A stretch of 26,078 bases of DNA from Myxococcales bacterium (GTDB taxonomy: Bacteria; Myxococcota_A; Polyangia; Polyangiales; Polyangiaceae), in NCBI GenBank assembly GCA_013298325.1, contig JAAFHJ010000012.1:1-26078 (forward strand). Reading direction: 5' to 3'. Position numbers and translations under genes: made by a program. Numbering within the stretch: position 1 is the first letter of the stretch; each line of letters starts with the position of its first letter. The notes below the pieces were generated by a model that saw only the letters and a list, made by a program, of their open reading frames with translations, was not told the DNA's origin and did no database searches. Shown here piece after piece: positions 1 to 8,118 of this stretch.

Positions 1-1235
1 TCCATCGCACGCTGGGCGTCGAGTAGGCGCTCCTCGCGCACTCCGCCGGCGGGGTCGATGCGGTCGAGCACTTCCCCTTCGAGGAAGCTCGCGAAGCCTT
101 CATTCAGCCAAAGGTCATCCCACCATGCCATTGTTACAAGGTCGCCAAACCATTGGTGACCGAGTTCGTGGGCGACGACGGCTTCCATCGAACGGACTTG
201 GCGTCGTGGAGACCGCTCCCGATCGACAAGGAGCAGTTCTTCGCGAAACGTCACAAGACCCGGATTTTCCATCGCACCCGCCGCAAAATCGGGGACAGCG
301 ACGAGATCTAGTTTCTCGAAGGGGTAAGGGTAATCAAAGTAGTTTCCGAGAGCATCGAGAGACTTCTTTGCAGCAATTTGAGCCGCTTTTCCAAACTGGG
401 CTTTCCCCGGCGGCGCAATTACCCGAACAGCAATCGGAGCGGGATTCGCGTCTTCGAGGACGGAGAACCTGCCGGCAGCGAGGGCAACGAGATAGCTCGG
501 AATCGGCTTTGTATCCTTGAACACGAATCGTTCAAAGCCCCCTTCACCAGGCTCACGGCGAAGAAGAGGAGCATTTGAAAAAGCCTGCTGCCCCTTTGGC
601 ACTTCAATGGAAATACGGAACGGAACTTTGAAACCTGGCTCATCAAAACAGGGGAACGCACGTCGCGCGTCCATCGGTTCAAACTGGCTGTAGACGGCAC
701 CATCAGCGACGTAAAAACCATCGAGATCGTCCGAATAGGTCGAATGCCAACGAAGTTCGAGGCTCCCCTTCCCGGCCGGAAGCTGGATGCCAGGCGGCGC
801 TGCGAGCACGAGCTCTTCCCCGCGCGCGGTCGTCGCCAACGGAAAGGCGGTGCCTCCGAACGTGGCGACGGCGCGGTCGATGACCACGTCGCGGGCGTGC
901 ATCACGAGGGCCCCCTGCGGCGCCGCCAACGTCACCGCGATCGTTTCCGCGCCGGAAAATTCCTTGCTCGCTGGGTCGAGGCGGAAACGAAGGTCGTAGG
1001 CGGTCGGCACCGCCGTCGCGGGAAGCCTGCCATCAGCCCGCAACGCAGGTGGAAGGTTCGGCGGCGCACTTGCGCTCGCAACAGTTTGTACTTCCGTAGG
1101 TTTTTTGGGGGCCGGTGCTGCCGGCGAGCACCCCAACGGACCTGCGGCGAGCACGGATACGGCGGCTGCCCACGCGGTAGCGTCGACGAAATGGGTCACC
1201 GCGCGCGAGCCTGGGGACGAAAGACGCAATCGCAT
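1..1235 (-). CDS. M1 family metallo-aminopeptidase, C-terminus cut by window edge
   Basis: Zinc aminopeptidase of the M1 (gluzincin) family, removing N-terminal residues from peptides. About 411 residues are visible and the reading frame stays open to position 1. The exopeptidase motif GAMEN is at residues 320-324 (bases 264-278). The zinc motif HELGH is at 356-360 (156-170), and the third ligand Glu379 lies in LNEGF (99-101), giving the family's HEXXH-X18-E spacing. The N-terminus has a hydrophobic stretch ending PLGC followed by an Ala/Pro/Lys linker. This suggests export and perhaps lipidation, although Pro at -3 is a poor lipobox. I chose the ATG at 1235; a GTG at 1199 is in frame and would leave a shorter signal peptide. 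Neither has a good ribosome site. It is divergent from the M16 operon. The catalytic tyrosine region and C-terminal domains lie outside the window. Confidence 0.93.
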   Translation of the reverse strand, partial: MRLRLSSPGSRAVTHFVDATAWAAAVSVLAAGPLGCSPAAPAPKKPTEVQTVASASAPPNLPPALRADGRLPATAVPTAYDLRFRLDPASKEFSGAETIAVTLAAPQGALVMHARDVVIDRAVATFGGTAFPLATTARGEELVLAAPPGIQLPAGKGSLELRWHSTYSDDLDGFYVADGAVYSQFEPMDARRAFPCFDEPGFKVPFRISIEVPKGQQAFSNAPLLRREPGEGGFERFVFKDTKPIPSYLVALAAGRFSVLEDANPAPIAVRVIAPPGKAQFGKAAQIAAKKSLDALGNYFDYPYPFEKLDLVAVPDFAAGAMENPGLVTFREELLLVDRERSPRRQVRSMEAVVAHELGHQWFGDLVTMAWWDDLWLNEGFASFLEGEVLDRIDPAGGVREERLLDAQRAM

Positions 1236-1390
1236 GGACCGCCAGGAACGACCCGACCGGCGGCGAAAAGTCAATCGGAAACCGGTTTTGCCCGACGTCG
1301 CCCTTCGGTCGCCTCCCCCCGCTGAAACGACGAATCGGAGAACGCGTTCGATGGCAAGAGCGGCTGGAATGCGGGTACCTTCCGCCGCCG
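1236..1390. promoter_or_regulatory. Divergent intergenic region between the M1 and M16 genes
   Basis: These 155 bp lie between two divergent starts and should hold both promoters. I see no convincing -35/-10 pair. It contains a palindrome AAACCGGTTT (1279-1288) within a longer imperfect hairpin (arms about 1262-1269 and 1286-1292), and a second palindrome GAACGCGTTC (1340-1349). Their role is unknown and they may be chance in GC-rich DNA. Confidence 0.3.
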
Positions 1391-2854
1391 ATGCAACGAA
1401 ACTTCACCGGCTTCTCGAGGCGACTTCCTCCGCTTGCGCTGCTCCCGCTCGCACTTTTCCTTGGTGCAGGCAAGCCGGCGGCCCCGATCGTGGCGCCCCC
1501 AACGACGGCCCCGGCGGTGACCGCTCCGATGGTCGCCTCGAACGCGAGCGGACTCCTCCCGAAGGTCACGCGAAAGACGCTCGCGAACGGCCTCGAAGTT
1601 CTTGTGGAGGAGGATCATCGGATCCCGATCGTGGCCGTAAACCTTTATTATCACGTCGGTTCTAAGGACGAGGCAAAGGACAAGAACGGCTTTGCTCACC
1701 TCTTTGAACACGTGATGTTTCAAGGCTCGAAACACGTTCCCGAAGACACGTTTTTCGCGACCCTGGAGAAGGCGGGCGCCACCGGCATCAACGGGACCAC
1801 GAACGATGACCGCACGAACTATTTCGAGACGGTCCCCGCGAATCGACTCGCGCTCGCACTCTGGCTTGAGAGCGATCGTATGGCGTTTCTGCTTGATCAT
1901 GCCGGCGCCGAAACGTTCGCGTCCCAACGAGACGTCGTGAAGAACGAGCGACGGCAGAACTACGAAGCGGCCCCCTACGGGCGCGTCGCCGAGTTTGCGC
2001 GCGCCGCCCTGTGGCCCGAATCCCACCCCTACCATCGGCTCACGATCGGTACCCCAGAGGACCTCGACCGCGCCTCGATTGCCGACGTTCAGGGCTTTTT
2101 TCGCACCTGGTATGTCCCGAATAATGCTTCCATTTCTATCGTCGGCGACACGACGCCCGCGGAAGCATTCGCGCTCGTCGAGAAGTACTTCGGCCCGATT
2201 CCAAGCGGCAAGCTCCCGGCGCGCGCCGCCCCTCCCCTGCCGGTTGTCGCCCGAAGTCGCCAGCTGACCGTCGAGGCCGATGTGACGTCGGCTCGCGTGC
2301 AGTTTGCATGGGTTTCGCCGGCGATGTTCAACCCCGGCGACGCGGAACTCGACCTCGCTGCCTCCGTGCTCGCCGCCGGGGCTTCAACGCGCCTCGAGAA
2401 GGCACTCGTCTACGAACAGAAGCTCGCAAACAGCGTGTCTGTGCACCAGGCGTCGCGCCAATACGGCTCCGATTTCTGGATCTCGGTCGACCTACGGAAG
2501 CCGGATGCGCTCCCCGCGGTGACCGCCGCCGTCACGGCCGCCGTCGACGAACTTGCCAGTCGCGGTCCGTCCGTCGACGAACTCGCGCGCGCAAAAACCC
2601 GCTACCGCACCATGTACCTCGCGAGCCTCGAACAGGCCTCCGCACGGGCAAATCAACGAAACATGTACCTCCAATTTCTGGGCGATCCCGACGCCTTCGA
2701 GAAGGACCTCGCACGTTACGAACAGGCGACCGTCGACGGCGTAAAGAATGCGGTAGCCACATGGCTCCCAAAGAAGGGGCGCTTGGTCGTAAGCGTCGTT
2801 CCGACCGCCGGTGCCGGGATCGCGGGCAAGCTTGTGAAGACGGAGGACCTGTGA
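1391..2854 (+). CDS. M16 family zinc peptidase (active-type subunit)
   Basis: A 487-residue member of the M16 (pitrilysin/processing-peptidase) family, a clamshell zinc endopeptidase acting on peptides. A signal peptide (residues 1 to about 28, LALLPLALFLGAG) and an Ala/Pro/Thr linker (to about 53) predict a periplasmic or envelope site. The inverted zinc motif HLFEH is at 103-107, and the downstream glutamate is Glu186 in VVKNERRQNYE. The catalytic and zinc residues are therefore intact. The C-terminal half (about 240-480) matches the usual second M16 domain. Its length is that of a two-domain M16B protein. The stop overlaps the start of the next gene as GTGA, so the two are probably translationally coupled and form a heteromeric pair. 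No clear ribosome site precedes the ATG, so the exact start is moderately certain. Confidence 0.95.
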   Translation: MQRNFTGFSRRLPPLALLPLALFLGAGKPAAPIVAPPTTAPAVTAPMVASNASGLLPKVTRKTLANGLEVLVEEDHRIPIVAVNLYYHVGSKDEAKDKNGFAHLFEHVMFQGSKHVPEDTFFATLEKAGATGINGTTNDDRTNYFETVPANRLALALWLESDRMAFLLDHAGAETFASQRDVVKNERRQNYEAAPYGRVAEFARAALWPESHPYHRLTIGTPEDLDRASIADVQGFFRTWYVPNNASISIVGDTTPAEAFALVEKYFGPIPSGKLPARAAPPLPVVARSRQLTVEADVTSARVQFAWVSPAMFNPGDAELDLAASVLAAGASTRLEKALVYEQKLANSVSVHQASRQYGSDFWISVDLRKPDALPAVTAAVTAAVDELASRGPSVDELARAKTRYRTMYLASLEQASARANQRNMYLQFLGDPDAFEKDLARYEQATVDGVKNAVATWLPKKGRLVVSVVPTAGAGIAGKLVKTEDL

Positions 2855-4380
2855 AATACCGTTTTCTTTCAGCAACTTGCTTCGTAGCGCTCGCTGCCTG
2901 CAACCATGAAGCACCCCCCGTACACGTGCCGCCGCCTACGGCGGTCCCGTCCGTCGCGAAAGTCCCGGAGGCGTTCGCTACGACGATGGATGCTCCGTTT
3001 CGCGCGAAGGCCCCAGAGGCCGGTCCGGAACCGACTTTTGCCCCACCGACTGTCGTCGAAGCACATTTGAAAAATGGGCTCCCGGTCTACCTCATTTCCC
3101 GACCGGGGCTGCCTCTCGTCAGCATGCAGCTGGTCGCCCGAGGCGGCGCCGCGCTCCCCGGGCTCCCGCCGGGCATGGCGACGTTCGCCACCGGTCTTCT
3201 TTCGGAGGGGACGAAAAAACGCACCGCGGCAGAACTTGCAGATTACACTGACTCGCGCGGCCTGTCTTTTTACGCAACGGCCGACTTCGACGCGGCGTCC
3301 ATCGGCGTCAAGGGCACCTCCGATGCGCTCCCCGAAGCGGTCGGTCTTCTTGCTGAATTGGCGCTTGAACCCGGCTTCCGCAAGGAAGACGTCGAACGCG
3401 AACGGGCGCGCCGCGTTCACACACTCGACGTAGAGACGACGCGGCTCAACACGATGGGGAACGCACCGCTTGCCAGCGCCCTCTTTGGCGCCAACCACCC
3501 CTACGGAATTCCGCTCATCGGCACAAAAGCGGCTGCCGCAGCGTGGAAGTCCGAAGAGGTCGCCAAGGCACACAGCACGCTGTTTGCGCCGGGGCGATCC
3601 GCGCTCTTTATTGCGGGAAATTTCGAAAGCTCCGTACTGCTTCCGCTCCTCGAAAAGGCTTTCGCGCGCTACGCCCCGCCCGGGAAAAGAGTGCAGACTG
3701 CACCGGTGATTCCCGCGAGCAGCGCGAAGGCTCCACGCCTCGTGTTCATCGACAAGCCAGGAGCCCCGCAAGCGCAGCTCGCGGTGGCTAAGCGCGGTAC
3801 GCGTTTCCTCGACGCCGACTACTTCGCGCTCGCCGTCGGAAATGAGCTCTTTGGCGGCGCATTCTCGAGCCGAATCAACCTCAATCTTCGGGAAAAGAAC
3901 GCATTCACCTACGGGGCGCGCTCGTCGGTCGGCTTCCGCCACGGCGACGGACCTTTTGTGATCAGCACGGGCGTTTTCGTCGATAAGACCGCCCCGGCAA
4001 TTCACGAAATCTTTCGAGAACTTCAGCACCTTTCCGACGACGCTCCAAGTGAGGAAGAGCTCGCTCTTGCCAAGGGGCACCTGCGCCTCACGTTGCCCGC
4101 GCGCTTCGAGACGAACGACCAAGTTGCGAGCAGTTTTGCGCAGCTGTTCATTCAGGAGTTCCCGCTCACGTTCTACGCGACGCGAAACGCAAAGATCGAC
4201 GCCGTCACCCCTGCGGCCGTCCAAGCGGCGGCGAAGAAACTCCTCGATCCGAAGCTATTTACGGTCGTGATTGTCGGGGATGGCGCGAAGATCCTTCCAA
4301 CACTGCCATCTCTGAACCTCGGTGCTCCCCTCGTTGTCGACGGAACCGGAGCGCCGGTCGCCGCCACGAGCACCAAGTAA
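2851..4380 (+). CDS. M16 family protein lacking the zinc site, lipoprotein
   Basis: A 509-residue M16 homologue and likely non-catalytic partner of the upstream peptidase. The frame is open from far upstream (2308), but the start is set by a GTG at 2851 behind GGAGG (2842-2846). It is supported by an immediate lipoprotein signal with lipobox LAAC (Cys17) and by the 4-bp GTGA overlap with the upstream stop. A Pro-rich linker follows to about residue 67, then the M16 fold (NGLPVYLISRPGLPLVSMQL at 75-94). Where HXXEH should be, the sequence reads A110-T-F-A113-T114, so the metal ligands are gone. The second domain (FTYGARSSVGFRHGDGPF) is typical of the substrate-binding half of M16B pairs. Active/inactive subunit pairs are known in this family. 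Pairing of these two proteins is inferred from the operon. Confidence 0.93.
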   Translation: MKYRFLSATCFVALAACNHEAPPVHVPPPTAVPSVAKVPEAFATTMDAPFRAKAPEAGPEPTFAPPTVVEAHLKNGLPVYLISRPGLPLVSMQLVARGGAALPGLPPGMATFATGLLSEGTKKRTAAELADYTDSRGLSFYATADFDAASIGVKGTSDALPEAVGLLAELALEPGFRKEDVERERARRVHTLDVETTRLNTMGNAPLASALFGANHPYGIPLIGTKAAAAAWKSEEVAKAHSTLFAPGRSALFIAGNFESSVLLPLLEKAFARYAPPGKRVQTAPVIPASSAKAPRLVFIDKPGAPQAQLAVAKRGTRFLDADYFALAVGNELFGGAFSSRINLNLREKNAFTYGARSSVGFRHGDGPFVISTGVFVDKTAPAIHEIFRELQHLSDDAPSEEELALAKGHLRLTLPARFETNDQVASSFAQLFIQEFPLTFYATRNAKIDAVTPAAVQAAAKKLLDPKLFTVVIVGDGAKILPTLPSLNLGAPLVVDGTGAPVAATSTK

Positions 4381-4399
4381 CCGTCGACGCCCCTTCCCT

Positions 4400-4417
4400 C
4401 CCCGCGCCGCGGCGGGG
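4400..4417. repeat. GC-rich inverted repeat between M16 partner and moxR
   Basis: CCCCGC (4400-4405) and GCGGGG (4412-4417) flank a 6-nt centre that can pair further. No T-run follows, so it is not a standard terminator. It could weakly attenuate read-through into moxR or be chance. Confidence 0.3.
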
Positions 4418-4435
4418 TACGACAGAGCACCGCCT

Positions 4436-5608
4436 ATGCAGGTCCAAAATTATCCGCTCCACGCACGCCTTCAGCAGATGGCGAAGGTCCTCGAAGCCCG
4501 ATTTTTGGGAAAAGACGAGGTAATTCGGCTTCTTCTGGTGGCAACTGTCGCCGGCGAGCATGCCGTCCTCATCGGACCGCCAGGCACAGCGAAGAGCGCG
4601 CTCATCCGCTATTTCGCACGGCTTCTCAATGCGAATTACTTTGAATACCTCTTGACGAGGTTTACGGAGCCGAACGAAATCTTCGGCCCCGTAGACATCG
4701 CTGCTTTCCGCGAAGGTCGCTACGTCCGTCGGACCGAAGGGATGCTCCCTTCGTCGGAAATCGTCTTTCTCGACGAGGTTTTCAAGAGCAATTCAGCGAT
4801 CCTCAACTCACTGCTTACGCTTTTGAATGAGCGGAAGTACTCAAGCGGTGGTGTCTCTCTCAAATGCCCACTTCTCTCCTGCTTTGGCGCAAGCAACGAA
4901 GTCCCCGGCGACGAAAATCTGACGGCCATTTTTGACCGCTTCTTGCTCCGGATCCGTTCCGACAATCTGGATGCCTACCACTTCCAGGACCTCCTCCAGC
5001 GGGGCATCGAGAACGAGATTCAAGGGCTCGCCGAAGCACCGATTCAGCCCCTCGCGACCGCGCGGGAACTCGCCGAATTGCATCGTAGTTTCGGACAGCG
5101 GATGCAGTTTCCGGACGAGTTTCTTTCCGCCTACAAGGGGCTCGTTTTCCAGATTCGCGCCGAGGGCGTCAGCCTTAGCGATCGTCGCGTCGTAAAGATC
5201 CTGAAGCTCTTCGCGGCAAGCGCCTGGCTCGACGGTCGAAGCACCCCCGATGCGAGCGACTTCTTTGTTCTCAAACACATTTGGAACAATGAAGATCAAG
5301 CGGCCATTCTCGAGGCGCTCGTCACACCGGTGCTCGAAGCGCACTACCGCGACAACCCGCGTGCGCGGCGCGTGGGGGCCGCCGGTGTTGGCATTGAAGC
5401 CATGGCCGCCGAGATCGATCGCGTCCGCCAGGTCCTGACCGGAGGGGCAGGCCTCTCCGACGTCCAGCTGTTCAGTCAATTGAAGACGCTCGGAGAAATC
5501 AAGGCTGCGCTCGTAGGATCGGCAGACCCGCGCGGGCCCGAACTCATCCAGCGCGTTGACCAACTCCTCGATGCGGCGTTCCGTAGCGGCCGTTTTGCCC
5601 AACTGTGA
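4436..5608 (+). CDS. MoxR family AAA+ ATPase
   Basis: A 390-residue MoxR/RavA-type AAA+ ATPase; family members act as chaperone-like machines in maturing or activating metalloproteins and envelope complexes. Walker A is GPPGTAKS (47-54), Walker B is VFLDEVF (110-116), sensor 1 is Asn154 in GASNE, and arginines in DRFLLR (167-172) are candidate arginine fingers. An N-terminal helix (MAKVLEARFLGKDEVI) precedes the ATPase core, and a helical lid domain covers about 200-300. The frame extends upstream to 4322, but ATG 4436 gives the usual MoxR N-terminus. Its ribosome site is weak. The common partners (DUF58 and von Willebrand A proteins) are absent; it sits instead between an M16 pair and tsaB, overlapping tsaB by GTGA. 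Confidence 0.95.
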   Translation: MQVQNYPLHARLQQMAKVLEARFLGKDEVIRLLLVATVAGEHAVLIGPPGTAKSALIRYFARLLNANYFEYLLTRFTEPNEIFGPVDIAAFREGRYVRRTEGMLPSSEIVFLDEVFKSNSAILNSLLTLLNERKYSSGGVSLKCPLLSCFGASNEVPGDENLTAIFDRFLLRIRSDNLDAYHFQDLLQRGIENEIQGLAEAPIQPLATARELAELHRSFGQRMQFPDEFLSAYKGLVFQIRAEGVSLSDRRVVKILKLFAASAWLDGRSTPDASDFFVLKHIWNNEDQAAILEALVTPVLEAHYRDNPRARRVGAAGVGIEAMAAEIDRVRQVLTGGAGLSDVQLFSQLKTLGEIKAALVGSADPRGPELIQRVDQLLDAAFRSGRFAQL

Positions 5609-6276
5609 ACCAGAAGCCTTCGTATTTTCTGGGGATTGAGACGTCTGGCCCCGTCGGAACGGTCGCTCTCATCCGCGCAGAGGAGGGGGGGAGTCTCACC
5701 TTGCTCGGGCGTCGGGAAAGTGCCGTCCGAAATGCGCACGGGGAGGCCCTTCTGCCGCTCGTCGATGCGGTTCTCCAGGAAGCGGGAATTCCCCTCCGGG
5801 CGCTCTCCGCGATCGGAGTTGGGGTCGGTCCAGGCTCGTTTACGGGCATCCGGGTGGCCCTCGGAACCGCCATCGGTCTGCGCCTCGCGACCGGGGTACC
5901 TCTCGTCGCCGTCGATGCCTTCGACGCCCTTGAGGAGGCGGCCGGTGCCCCTTCGAGCGGCGTCGTGATCACTGTCATCGATGCATTACGCGGGGAAGTA
6001 TTCGTTCGGATTCGGGATGGAAATCAGACATTTAAAGAACCATCGACCGCCACAGCTGCCGCCATAGACGCCCAATTTGCGGACCACTCCGTAGCCGCGA
6101 TTATCGGCCCACCGAGCGAGTCGCTGACGACGCAGGCATCGCTGCGAGCGGCCGACGAACCAGATGCGGTCGCGGTCGCGCGCGTTGCCGCGCGACGTTC
6201 ACCCACCGACGAGCCCGAACCGCTCTACGTTCGGCCACCTGATATTTCGGTCGCTAAACCGAAGAAACAAAATTGA
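5605..6276 (+). CDS. tsaB: tRNA threonylcarbamoyladenosine biosynthesis protein TsaB
   Basis: TsaB is the non-catalytic ASKHA-fold partner of TsaD. With TsaE it transfers threonylcarbamoyl from TC-AMP to A37 of ANN-decoding tRNAs in the cytoplasm. The 223-residue length is normal for the family (E. coli is about 231). Visible hallmarks are the N-terminal LGIETSGPVGTVAL (9-22), the conserved HGEALLPLVDAVL (45-57) and GVGVGPGSFTGIR (71-83). The start is a GTG at 5605 overlapping the moxR stop as GTGA, which implies coupled translation. It is the last gene of the operon, and a strong hairpin begins immediately after its TGA. Confidence 0.95.
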   Translation: MNQKPSYFLGIETSGPVGTVALIRAEEGGSLTLLGRRESAVRNAHGEALLPLVDAVLQEAGIPLRALSAIGVGVGPGSFTGIRVALGTAIGLRLATGVPLVAVDAFDALEEAAGAPSSGVVITVIDALRGEVFVRIRDGNQTFKEPSTATAAAIDAQFADHSVAAIIGPPSESLTTQASLRAADEPDAVAVARVAARRSPTDEPEPLYVRPPDISVAKPKKQN

Positions 6277-6313
6277 AAACGGGGTTACCAGTGCGGTAAC
6301 CCCGTTTGATTTT
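6277..6313 (+). terminator. Bidirectional intrinsic terminator after tsaB
   Basis: A perfect 13-bp stem, AAACGGGGTTACC (6277-6289) and GGTAACCCCGTTT (6295-6307), with a 5-nt loop AGTGC, is followed by GATTTTT. On the other strand the stem is followed by TTCAATTTT. It therefore can end both the tsaB operon and the convergent PA14 lipoprotein gene. The stem begins one base after the tsaB stop. Confidence 0.92.
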
Positions 6314-6326
6314 TCGCGCCGATTGT

Positions 6327-7064
6327 TCAGAGCTTCGGGCCCAACGGCGATTCCGCAACGCCATTCGGCTTCACGAAAAGCTGGAGGGCGACCGAGTTGC
6401 CAGCACCATTGAAGTAGGCAACCTTCAGAAGATGCGTCGCCTTGACGAGGTGGACTTTCTGCTCGACGCGCTGGGCGCCGTGAATGCCGTCATTTTCGAG
6501 GACGAGCGTATCGTCAATCCAGACCTTCGCGCCATCGTCGGAGACAAGGGCAAGCGTGTAGTCCCCGTCGGTGCTCACATCGACAGGACCTTCGTACTGG
6601 ATGCCAAAGAGCTCGTTACGTTTCGCGTCGACGCCGGCAAACCCTTCCGTGTAGGCCTGGGAAGCGACGTCGAGCTTATTCGTGTAGAGCAGCGCGGACG
6701 GCTGCAAGGTATTGAAATCAGGAAGCTTTGTGGTTCCTGCTGAGAGCCAGTAGAGCTGGCCAAGCCAGGCGGCATCGGTCGCCGTGCCCGACCCGAAGGG
6801 CGTATTCGCTGTAATCACTCCCGAACCGCTCGATGTCGCGGTTGTTCCGCTGGCGGTGCCGGTGCCAGCGCCCGGCCGAATGATCGCCGGGTGGCGAGCC
6901 GCAAAGCTGCGCGGACGGGGCGTGAGCGGTGCGGCCGCGGCCACCGCAGAGGTCGGCTGGTTTGCGCCGGTCGCCGGCGGCGGCGATTCGGCGCCCCCCA
7001 TTTGGAAAGACGCATTGCAGCCGGCGAGGAGGAGGGCGAGAGCGATAGAGACGGACTTCTTCAT
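6327..7064 (-). CDS. PA14-domain lipoprotein
   Basis: A 245-residue exported protein. A lipoprotein signal with lipobox LAGC (Cys16) is followed by a long Ala/Pro/Thr/Ser/Gly-rich linker (about 20-95) and one C-terminal PA14-like beta-barrel domain (about 97-240). The domain shows the family pattern FGIQYEGPVDV, then DGDYTLALVSDDGAKVWID (a DD-G-A-K-VWID turn), and late FNGAGNSVALQLFV. PA14 domains usually bind carbohydrate or act as adhesion modules in secreted and surface proteins. The ligand here cannot be read from sequence. The ATG at 7064 has GAGGA about 7 nt upstream. It ends against the bidirectional terminator shared with tsaB and could be co-transcribed with the NTF2-like lipoprotein upstream across a 240-bp gap. 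Confidence 0.85.
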   Translation of the reverse strand: MKKSVSIALALLLAGCNASFQMGGAESPPPATGANQPTSAVAAAAPLTPRPRSFAARHPAIIRPGAGTGTASGTTATSSGSGVITANTPFGSGTATDAAWLGQLYWLSAGTTKLPDFNTLQPSALLYTNKLDVASQAYTEGFAGVDAKRNELFGIQYEGPVDVSTDGDYTLALVSDDGAKVWIDDTLVLENDGIHGAQRVEQKVHLVKATHLLKVAYFNGAGNSVALQLFVKPNGVAESPLGPKL

Positions 7065-7304
7065 GGTTTCCTCAGGGGTGGGAGTGGCCGCCGGTAGCGC
7101 CCGCGAGCGAGAATGCTCGAAGAACGGAGAGGCACGACGGGCCCGATTCTCTGGGGCCGTTGGACGGGCGACCCCACATTCGCTTCACGGACAGAGCGAG
7201 TTTTTGATGCATTCTTTGCTATCTTGAACGGGCAAACTGCCTGCCCATCAATGGTTGATGCTTCGTGCCCTCATTTCCGAAGAAAGAACTGGAGGGCTCA
7301 GACC
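7065..7304. other. 240-bp intergenic region with two short hairpins
   Basis: No convincing gene is present on either strand. Two adjacent inverted repeats are visible: GGGCA/TGCCC (7230-7234 and 7242-7246) and CATCAA/TTGATG with a 3-nt loop (7246-7260). Neither is followed by a T-run on the minus strand. They could slow read-through from the NTF2-like gene or sit in the leader of the PA14 gene. No promoter could be assigned with confidence. Confidence 0.4.
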
Positions 7305-7988
7305 TCAACCGCCGAAGCTCTCAATTTTCCAACTGCCGCGTTCACGGACGAGTTGGATCGTCCCGCTTCCGTAGTCAAGCGTGGCGCGATCGCCGGTCTC
7401 TTGAACCGGAACGGTCGGGAGGGCCAAGCGGAGGGCGGCAGCAAGCGCTTCTACCTCGGGCTTCTCGGCCCCTTCCCAGGCCGCTTTGATCTTCTCGACG
7501 TCGATGCCGTCACGGCGCGCGTCGGGAATGAAACGGAGGAGGACGTCCCAGCGCTTGCGATCGAGGGCCAAGAGGAACGCACGGAGGGCGCGCTTCGGCG
7601 TGTCCTGGGCATACAGATCGATCGCCGCAAGGTCGATCTTCCACGCGCCGCGCTCGAGCACCAGCGGCAGTTCTCGACCATCAGAAGTAGTAATTTTCGC
7701 GCTTACAACGGGGTCCCCCGTCGGGCGACCCAGCGACCGTCCAAGCTCACGGACCTCGGTGGGGGAGTCCTTCACCATCCTGCGAAAGGCCTCCAAGGAG
7801 GTCGTCCGGCGGGCCTCGTCGGACAGCAGACGGTACGCATCGTCGGAACGACCGTCCTCCAATGCATTGGCATATTCGCGAAGGATTCGGTCCGGCTGCT
7901 CGGCACCGGCGCCGCCGCACGCGGCCAGGACGAGGGCGGCGAGCAACGCCGTGAACGGTCGACCCGGGCGAGAAGAGCGAAGATTCAC
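7305..7988 (-). CDS. Lipoprotein with two NTF2-like repeats
   Basis: A 227-residue predicted lipoprotein of unknown function. The open frame reaches back to 8360, but that would run through the lon start. GTG 7988 instead gives an immediate signal peptide with lipobox LAAC (Cys24). The mature part looks like two copies of a roughly 95-residue NTF2/DUF4878-like unit. The first runs from DRILREYANALEDGRSDDAY to LVLERGAWKID; the second from PKRALRAFLLALDRKRWDVL to LVRERGSWKIESF. Both end with the same ERG(A/S)WKI strand. Such domains usually bind small molecules or assist folding in the periplasm, but no ligand residues are recognisable. It is divergent from lon; an 8-bp inverted repeat lies in its leader, 8 nt before the GTG. 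Confidence 0.83.
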   Translation of the reverse strand: MNLRSSRPGRPFTALLAALVLAACGGAGAEQPDRILREYANALEDGRSDDAYRLLSDEARRTTSLEAFRRMVKDSPTEVRELGRSLGRPTGDPVVSAKITTSDGRELPLVLERGAWKIDLAAIDLYAQDTPKRALRAFLLALDRKRWDVLLRFIPDARRDGIDVEKIKAAWEGAEKPEVEALAAALRLALPTVPVQETGDRATLDYGSGTIQLVRERGSWKIESFGG

Positions 7989-7996
7989 GATGTGAG

Positions 7997-8019
7997 GCGG
8001 TATCACGGGGGGATACCGC
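7997..8019. promoter_or_regulatory. Inverted repeat in the lon/lipoprotein divergent region
   Basis: GCGGTATC (7997-8004) and GATACCGC (8012-8019) are perfect 8-bp arms around a 7-nt centre ACGGGGG. It lies just upstream of the lipoprotein GTG and about 100 bp from the lon start. It could be an operator for a dimeric regulator or an mRNA hairpin controlling the lipoprotein's translation. No regulator is identified. Confidence 0.45.
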
Positions 8020-8049
8020 ACGGCGACCGGATTTGCGTGCTGCCCTTCC

Positions 8050-8070
8050 ACGCCCGCCGGGGCCGGGCGT
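8050..8070. promoter_or_regulatory. GC-rich inverted repeat upstream of lon
   Basis: ACGCCCG (8050-8056) and CGGGCGT (8064-8070) flank a 7-nt GC-only centre, about 49 bp before the lon start. There is no T-run, so it is not a terminator. It may be an operator or leader hairpin, or may reflect local GC richness. Confidence 0.35.
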
Positions 8071-8118
8071 CCTGGCGAACGCACCCACCGCTCGGAAATA
8101 TCTGGTACATCTGGCGCG

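Noticed and set aside
2308..2850. Upstream extension of the second M16 gene
   Set aside because: It overlaps the first M16 gene in another frame and is Arg-rich. A GTG with GGAGG and an immediate lipoprotein signal at 2851 explains the start.
2869..4224. 451-aa minus-strand open frame
   Set aside because: Lies antisense to the well-supported M16 partner; Arg/Glu-rich with no domain. A GC-rich shadow.
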